Shown piece after piece: positions 6,545 through 10,075 of a stretch of 10,075 bases of DNA. The notes beneath the pieces are model-generated. The model saw nothing but the letters and a program-made list of their open reading frames with translations, did not search any database and had not been told where the DNA came from. The first letter of the stretch is position 1. Each line of letters opens with the position of its first letter. This stretch comes from Hyphomicrobiaceae bacterium (GTDB lineage Bacteria; Pseudomonadota; Alphaproteobacteria; Rhizobiales; Hyphomicrobiaceae): contig JAJFHI010000052.1 in assembly GCA_021775715.1 (NCBI GenBank), positions 1-10,075 on the forward strand, read 5' to 3'. Made by a program: the position numbers and the translations under genes.

Positions 6545-7722
6545 CAACGACAACTGAGCAGGTCCATTCATATGCCGGGCCGGCAGTCCTGAGCTACGGT
6601 TTCCGCCCCTTTTTTCTTGCGGGCGCCGTATGGGCGGTCGTGGCTATAGCGCTGTGGCTGGCGATGCTAACCGGCCGTGTGTCTCTGCCAAGCGCAATGA
6701 CTCCCCTAAACTGGCATGCACACGAACTGATCTATGGATATGTTCCCGCCGTCATAGCCGGCTTTCTTCTCACCGCCATCCCGAATTGGACTGGACGTTT
6801 GCCGGTTGCCGGCACTCCGCTCCTGATTCTTTTTCTGATCTGGATATGCGGTCGCGTTGCCGTTCTTGCATCCGCTTTAATCGGTGCGACGCTTTCAGCG
6901 GCTTTGGACCTCGCATTTCTTGCAGCGCTTGGAGCAGTCGTCGCTCGCGAGATTATTACTGGCAAGAATACACGCAACCTCAAGGTTCTGGCTGTCGTCG
7001 GTATCATGCTCGCGGGAAATGCCGCTTTTCACATCGAGGCGGCTTACGGTATTGGCGACGGTCACGGCATGCGCATCGGAATAGCCTCCACAATTTTCCT
7101 GATCAGTCTCATTGGTGGCAGAATTATCCCAAGCTTCACGCGCAACTGGCTCGTACGCGAAAACCCCGGTCGTCTGCCGACTCCGTTCAACCGCTTTGAT
7201 ATTGGAGTCATCTCGATGAGTGGTTTGGCGCTTGCGAGTTGGATAATTTCGCCGGATGCGAATTTGACGGCCTTGGCTTCGCTGGCGGCTGGCCTTGCCA
7301 ACGTCGCGAGACTAGGCCGTTGGGCTGGCGAGCGGACATCGACCGAGCCACTCGTCGCGGTATTGCACATCGCCTTCGCGTTCGTCCCAGTCGGCTTTTT
7401 GTTGCTAGCGTTGAGTATCTGGCGCCCCGACATCCTCATATCGTCGGGCGCTCTACATGCATGGACGACGGGCGCTATCGGTCTAATGACATTGGCCGTC
7501 ATGACACGTGCGAGCCTCGGCCATGCTGGCCGCGCGCTCATCGCAACGTTTCCAATCACCTTGATCTACCTCATGGCGGCAACCGCGGCGATCACCAGGC
7601 TCCTCGCCGCTTTTAATGTGTCGAGCGCACTGATGCTCTATGCTTCGGCGGCGGCTTGGGTGTTGGCTTTTTCGGGATTCGTAATCGTCTATGCCCCAAT
7701 GCTGCTAAGGCGGAAACCATGA
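6541..7722 (+). CDS. nnrS: NnrS family membrane protein
   Basis: 393 residues, very hydrophobic, with roughly ten to twelve membrane helices. NnrS proteins are haem- and copper-containing inner-membrane proteins linked to nitric-oxide tolerance and denitrification regulons. Family motifs are present: SYGFRPFFL (18-26), WHAHELIYGY (58-67), IPNWTGR (80-86), GGRIIPSFTRNWL (192-204), and near the end HAWTTGAIGLMTLAVMTRASLGHAGR in two parts (306-331). The histidines in these motifs are the likely metal or haem ligands. The ATG overlaps the cyclo-ligase stop in an ATGA, so it is translationally coupled to that gene rather than having its own leader. No nitrite or NO reductase genes are in the window, so a full denitrification pathway cannot be claimed. 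The divergent cytochrome and its FNR/FixK box support a low-oxygen or NO-response setting. Confidence 0.92.
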   Translation: MTTTTEQVHSYAGPAVLSYGFRPFFLAGAVWAVVAIALWLAMLTGRVSLPSAMTPLNWHAHELIYGYVPAVIAGFLLTAIPNWTGRLPVAGTPLLILFLIWICGRVAVLASALIGATLSAALDLAFLAALGAVVAREIITGKNTRNLKVLAVVGIMLAGNAAFHIEAAYGIGDGHGMRIGIASTIFLISLIGGRIIPSFTRNWLVRENPGRLPTPFNRFDIGVISMSGLALASWIISPDANLTALASLAAGLANVARLGRWAGERTSTEPLVAVLHIAFAFVPVGFLLLALSIWRPDILISSGALHAWTTGAIGLMTLAVMTRASLGHAGRALIATFPITLIYLMAATAAITRLLAAFNVSSALMLYASAAAWVLAFSGFVIVYAPMLLRRKP

Positions 7723-8102
7723 CACCGAAACATTAAGGCCGGTCGAAGTCTGTATCCCGTCATCGCCTTTGAGACAGACTGAGGTGCTTTACTAAGGGAG
7801 GCTTTCTGGCTCATCGTGATCCATGAGGGATGACGGGAAATACGCACACCGAGGCACGAGCCAGCCTCAAGCTAGTTTTTAGATAACCGACCTGTCGTCG
7901 CCCGCCCAATCCGTGCGCAAATGGCTGCAAGCAGTTAAGTGCAGACGGAACGCGCCGGGGGATCTACGTCTGCTTCTCCATCAATAACTGAAATCATAAA
8001 GTCAGTGTTAGGCTTCGGGATTGGGCAACGGCCAGAAATACTCCCATTGATGACAGCAGCACTGAAGCAGGGCAGCTACATTCAATCGCAGACAAAAAAA
8101 CC
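7723..8102. other. Gene-poor stretch with strongly structured RNA potential
   Basis: No convincing protein gene lies in these 380 bases. The left half (7747-7868) can form long complementary helices, described separately. Further right, GCAGACG (7941-7947) pairs with CGTCTGC (7967-7973). A 60-codon frame begins at the GTG at 7939 and runs into the antisense end of the next gene, without ribosome site or family resemblance, so it is not called. Base composition begins to fall here relative to the genes on the left. No tRNA, integrase site or insertion-sequence end was recognised. Confidence 0.5.
7747..7880 (+). ncRNA. Possible structured RNA or small RNA downstream of nnrS
   Basis: Three helices stand out. 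AGTCTGT (7747-7753) pairs with ACAGACT (7774-7780). TCCCGTCATC (7755-7764) pairs perfectly with GATGACGGGA (7829-7838). GAGGC (7798-7802) plus TGGCTC (7807-7812) pair with GAGCCA (7858-7863) plus GCCTC (7864-7868), with a four-base bulge. The second helix crosses the other two, so the RNA would switch or form a pseudoknot. TTTTT at 7876-7880 follows and could end the transcript. I could not match it to a riboswitch or sRNA family. The strand is uncertain, since the helices exist on both, but the T run favours plus. Confidence 0.35.
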
Positions 8103-8113
8103 TTATGGTTTTT
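8094..8113 (-). terminator. Possible weak terminator at the end of the SMP-30-like gene
   Basis: On the minus strand, AAAAACC and GGTTTTT flank an ATAA loop that contains the stop codon, and the T run continues to seven. Only two G-C pairs support the stem, so its strength is doubtful. The symmetry means it could act on both strands. Confidence 0.35.
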
Positions 8114-9191
8114 CAAGATAACCAAGGCGTGTCTCGGTCAAGCTTGTGATGAGAACCCTTCCGTCGCCGCTATCAATTCCGCCGGTCACCAACGCATAGT
8201 TACCTGCAGGATCCTGCAAGACCTCAAGTAGTTTGCCATCTCCTTCAAATCGCATGGCAAAGCCATAGCGTTGCGGTTTTGGTCGAATGGCAGCTGGTAA
8301 ACGCAAGATAATTTTTCGAAGGAGAGGACTAGAAGACACTAGATCAACCACCGGTGAGCGTGGGCTAACGAGGCCCATCCAAAATGTTCCATCGGGATTT
8401 CCATTGATGTTGTCGGGAAAGCCTGGAAGATTTTCCAGCAACGTTTCCGTCTGTCCGATCTTCGGACCTGCGAGCCAGTGCTTTAGCACACGATAAGTCC
8501 CAGTTTCAGCTATGAGGAGGTAGGAACCATCTCTGCTGAGGGCGACACCGTTCGCGAAACTTAGCCCTTCCAAAACTGTCGTGGTTTGCTTCGCGCGCGG
8601 ATCGTATTTCAATATTCGACCGTGGGGACCGTGCTCCATTAGATCGCGTAGCGAAGCTGGCAATGTTCCACCGTTCGCCTCCGCTCCAAACTTTGTCGAT
8701 GCATCGGAAAAATAGATCGTCCCGTCACGATCGACATCGAGGTCGTTGGCAAAGCGAATAGAAGAACCATCAGATGTCGTGTTGGCCAGGACCGTTACGA
8801 TCCCATCGGAGCTGATTTTGAGCAACCCACGATACGCATCTGCCGCGTAGAGTTCGCCGGCATCGGAGAATTCCATACCAAGAACGCGGCCTCCAGGATT
8901 AGCAAAAGTTGCAACTGATCCTTCGGCGATATTGATTCTAAGTATCTTCCCGGAGTGCGTCGGTAAGAAGATTGAGCCGTCTGGAGCAACGGCAGCATCT
9001 TCGGGGCCACTCTCACCATTAAGATCGACAAACTTTAACGCTTGAAGGCGCGTATTTTCTTTGAAATCGCCAACGTATCCGTTGTTCTTAGGGGCATACC
9101 ACGCCACTGGATCAATGGGCACAGGCCAGAATAACAAGTAGGCCACGCCCACAACAAGTAAGCCGGCACAATAACCAATTGTTTTGTTCAC
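8103..9191 (-). CDS. SMP-30/strictosidine-synthase/paraoxonase-like beta-propeller protein, membrane anchored
   Basis: 362 residues from the GTG chosen here. Residues 4-22 (TIGYCAGLLVVGVAYLLFW) form an uncleaved anchor or signal segment, placing the six-bladed propeller outside the cytoplasm. Calcium-site residues of the SMP-30/PON class appear in order: Glu64 in GPEDAAV, Asn149 in RFANDLDV, Asn214 in SFANGVAL, and Asp260-Asn261 in GFPDNI. IYFSDASTKF (159-168) is typical of the strictosidine-synthase/APMAP branch. Such proteins are mostly lactonases or esterases; the substrate is unknown. An ATG ten codons upstream (9221) is in frame but lacks a ribosome site, whereas GTGAGG at 9198-9203 (minus strand) lies 6 bases before GTG 9191, and the short tail before the anchor fits. 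It is on the same strand as the DUF4331 gene, about 290 bases downstream of it. Base composition is poorer in G+C than the left side. Confidence 0.85.
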   Translation of the reverse strand: MNKTIGYCAGLLVVGVAYLLFWPVPIDPVAWYAPKNNGYVGDFKENTRLQALKFVDLNGESGPEDAAVAPDGSIFLPTHSGKILRINIAEGSVATFANPGGRVLGMEFSDAGELYAADAYRGLLKISSDGIVTVLANTTSDGSSIRFANDLDVDRDGTIYFSDASTKFGAEANGGTLPASLRDLMEHGPHGRILKYDPRAKQTTTVLEGLSFANGVALSRDGSYLLIAETGTYRVLKHWLAGPKIGQTETLLENLPGFPDNINGNPDGTFWMGLVSPRSPVVDLVSSSPLLRKIILRLPAAIRPKPQRYGFAMRFEGDGKLLEVLQDPAGNYALVTGGIDSGDGRVLITSLTETRLGYLEKP

Positions 9192-9484
9192 GTGGTGCCT
9201 CACTAAATTGGTGGGTGGCATACTAATACTTTGCTCGTGCTACCAGATGTTGGGTCTGCCAATAGGATGCGCCTGAGCTGGGCCAATAGGCGTGATCTCT
9301 GGAATGTAATACTCCTGGACCGCTCCAGGAAATTCGTCTTACTAGTGTCGTGACCAAGACGGTCGCATTACACGAATGCTACACCACGAATAAGGGATTT
9401 TGGCTTAGTTTGTTTAGCCCGCGGCATTCACAGTAACCGAACCAGCTTTGAACATTTGTTCTACACTTGCCGTAACGGAAACCG
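9192..9484. other. Intergenic region between the DUF4331 and SMP-30-like genes
   Basis: No gene seen. It holds a perfect inverted repeat TCCTGGA (9313-9319) / TCCAGGA (9324-9330) with a four-base loop and no T run, a direct repeat GCCAATAGG at 9258-9266 and 9282-9290 (24-base period), and a symmetrical element whose left half lies at 9473-9478. Any of these could be regulatory for the SMP-30-like gene. No convincing -35/-10 pair was found for it. Confidence 0.4.
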
Positions 9485-9487
9485 TTA
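9473..9487. repeat. Small palindrome over the DUF4331 stop codon
   Basis: TAACGG (9473-9478), AAA, CCGTTA (9482-9487) form a perfect 6-base inverted repeat whose right arm contains the minus-strand stop codon. It could be a protein-binding site or simply a short hairpin at the mRNA end; there is no T run. Confidence 0.35.
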
Positions 9488-10075
9488 TCTCAAAAACATA
9501 TTAGCTAGCCATGCCTTGGACCACGGCCACAGCCCTGTTGCGGGCTCAGCAAGATAAGGAAACGTTGCTGAAATCGACTTGTCAGGCCTATCGACTCCGT
9601 CACCTACAGGTGCGCGTTTTTCATTGTTGATGTAGATTGTGTAGAGCTTATCCATTATGTCGTCGGAGAGTTTACGGCCACCACAAGTCGTGTGAGGACG
9701 GCCGGCTAATACGGAGCGTTCGATTTCTAAAAACGCATCGGTAGCGCAAGGCTTGGAAATATCGACAATCAAATTATCTTGCGCAAACGTTGTCACAAGA
9801 AGATTTGCGTCTTTCTCGTTCCAATCCGTTATTCCATCGACTGCATCATAGTACTTTATGTTTTGACGGATGCGGTCGCTGTAGAGTTGTGCATCTTGCT
9901 CACTGATGTTGGTCGTATCTTCGGTGTTATATTTATCTCGAAGGTCAGCATCATTCTTCTTACTGGACAGGAGAGTGACGTTGGTGATTTCCGGGCGACC
10001 GACACGGTCAAATCGGACGCCTGGGATATTCGAACTGTCCTGCTTGTAGGATTCAGCGGCAATAGCCAGCAGTCC
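9485..10075 (-). CDS. DUF4331-family protein, C-terminal part (partial)
   Basis: The frame is open from the right window edge down to TAA at 9487-9485, giving 196 residues; the N-terminus is outside. Two blocks resemble the C-terminal region of DUF4331 proteins: FDRVGRPEITNVTLL near the start of the visible part, and CGGRKLSDDIMDKLYTIYI followed by GDGVDRPDKSISATFPYLAEP near the end. The function of this family is not established; members are often exported. A GTG at 9796 within the frame is not a real start, since the family-like RVGRPEI block lies upstream of it. The protein ends shortly after the FPYLAEP motif, as usual. The SMP-30-like gene follows on the same strand, but the 290-base gap makes a shared transcript uncertain. 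Local G+C is clearly lower than in the nnrS region. Confidence 0.8.
   Translation of the reverse strand, partial: GLLAIAAESYKQDSSNIPGVRFDRVGRPEITNVTLLSSKKNDADLRDKYNTEDTTNISEQDAQLYSDRIRQNIKYYDAVDGITDWNEKDANLLVTTFAQDNLIVDISKPCATDAFLEIERSVLAGRPHTTCGGRKLSDDIMDKLYTIYINNEKRAPVGDGVDRPDKSISATFPYLAEPATGLWPWSKAWLANMFLR

Noticed and set aside
7062..7559. 165-codon minus-strand frame opposite nnrS
   Set aside because: It mirrors the biased composition of the nnrS gene, has no family features, and nnrS carries clear family motifs.
7741..7870. Cobalamin or other known riboswitch after nnrS
   Set aside because: Short resemblances (GGTGC, AAGGGA, GAGCCAG) appear, but the core order of conserved boxes does not match and no downstream gene on the same strand would be controlled.
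7723..8102. tRNA gene or attachment site at the composition boundary
   Set aside because: No T-loop GTTCGA-type motif with acceptor pairing was found on either strand, and no integrase is present.
7939..8121. 60-codon plus-strand frame before the SMP-30-like gene
   Set aside because: GTG start, no ribosome site, no recognisable family, and it overlaps the antisense end of a solid gene.
9856..10062. Minus-strand frame near the right edge
   Set aside because: It is out of frame with the DUF4331 reading frame, which is open through the whole stretch and shows family motifs.

Overview
The window looks like a chromosomal segment of an alphaproteobacterium, most probably of the Rhizobiales. This rests on the style of the proteins (5-formyltetrahydrofolate cyclo-ligase with an N-terminal extension, NnrS, and a COG2187/COG0645-type fusion kinase) and on FixK/FNR-type TTGA-N6-TCAA boxes. 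The assignment is inference; no rRNA or other phylogenetic marker is present.

Positions 1-3348 (+ strand) carry the end of a leucine/isovalerate catabolic operon. It holds the biotin-carrier C-terminus of a methylcrotonyl-CoA carboxylase alpha subunit, HMG-CoA lyase and a methylglutaconyl-CoA hydratase-type crotonase, all closely packed. After a 276-base gap comes an Old Yellow Enzyme of the YqjM class. The carboxylase, hydratase and lyase together convert methylcrotonyl-CoA to acetoacetate and acetyl-CoA.

Positions 3400-7722 form what reads as a low-oxygen / nitric-oxide neighbourhood. A fusion protein (aminoglycoside-phosphotransferase-like domain plus P-loop kinase, +) converges on a small c-type cytochrome (-). 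Each has an FNR/FixK box upstream, and in both cases the box centre, the -10 hexamer and the inferred start sit at exactly the same spacing (-41.5 class II geometry). Divergent from the cytochrome is a two-gene unit, 5-formyltetrahydrofolate cyclo-ligase and the membrane protein NnrS, with an ATGA overlap. The leader of the cyclo-ligase gene can fold into a long interrupted hairpin of 6S-RNA size. This is the genomic position where 6S RNA genes are commonly found, so it is a 6S RNA candidate.

Positions 7723-8102 have no convincing gene but can form several strong, mutually exclusive RNA helices. From about 7723 onward base composition drops visibly. This right-hand part holds, on the - strand, a membrane-anchored SMP-30/strictosidine-synthase/paraoxonase-like beta-propeller protein (8103-9191) and, running off the window end, the C-terminus of a DUF4331-family protein (9485-10075). 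No insertion sequence, CRISPR array, tRNA or rRNA was seen.
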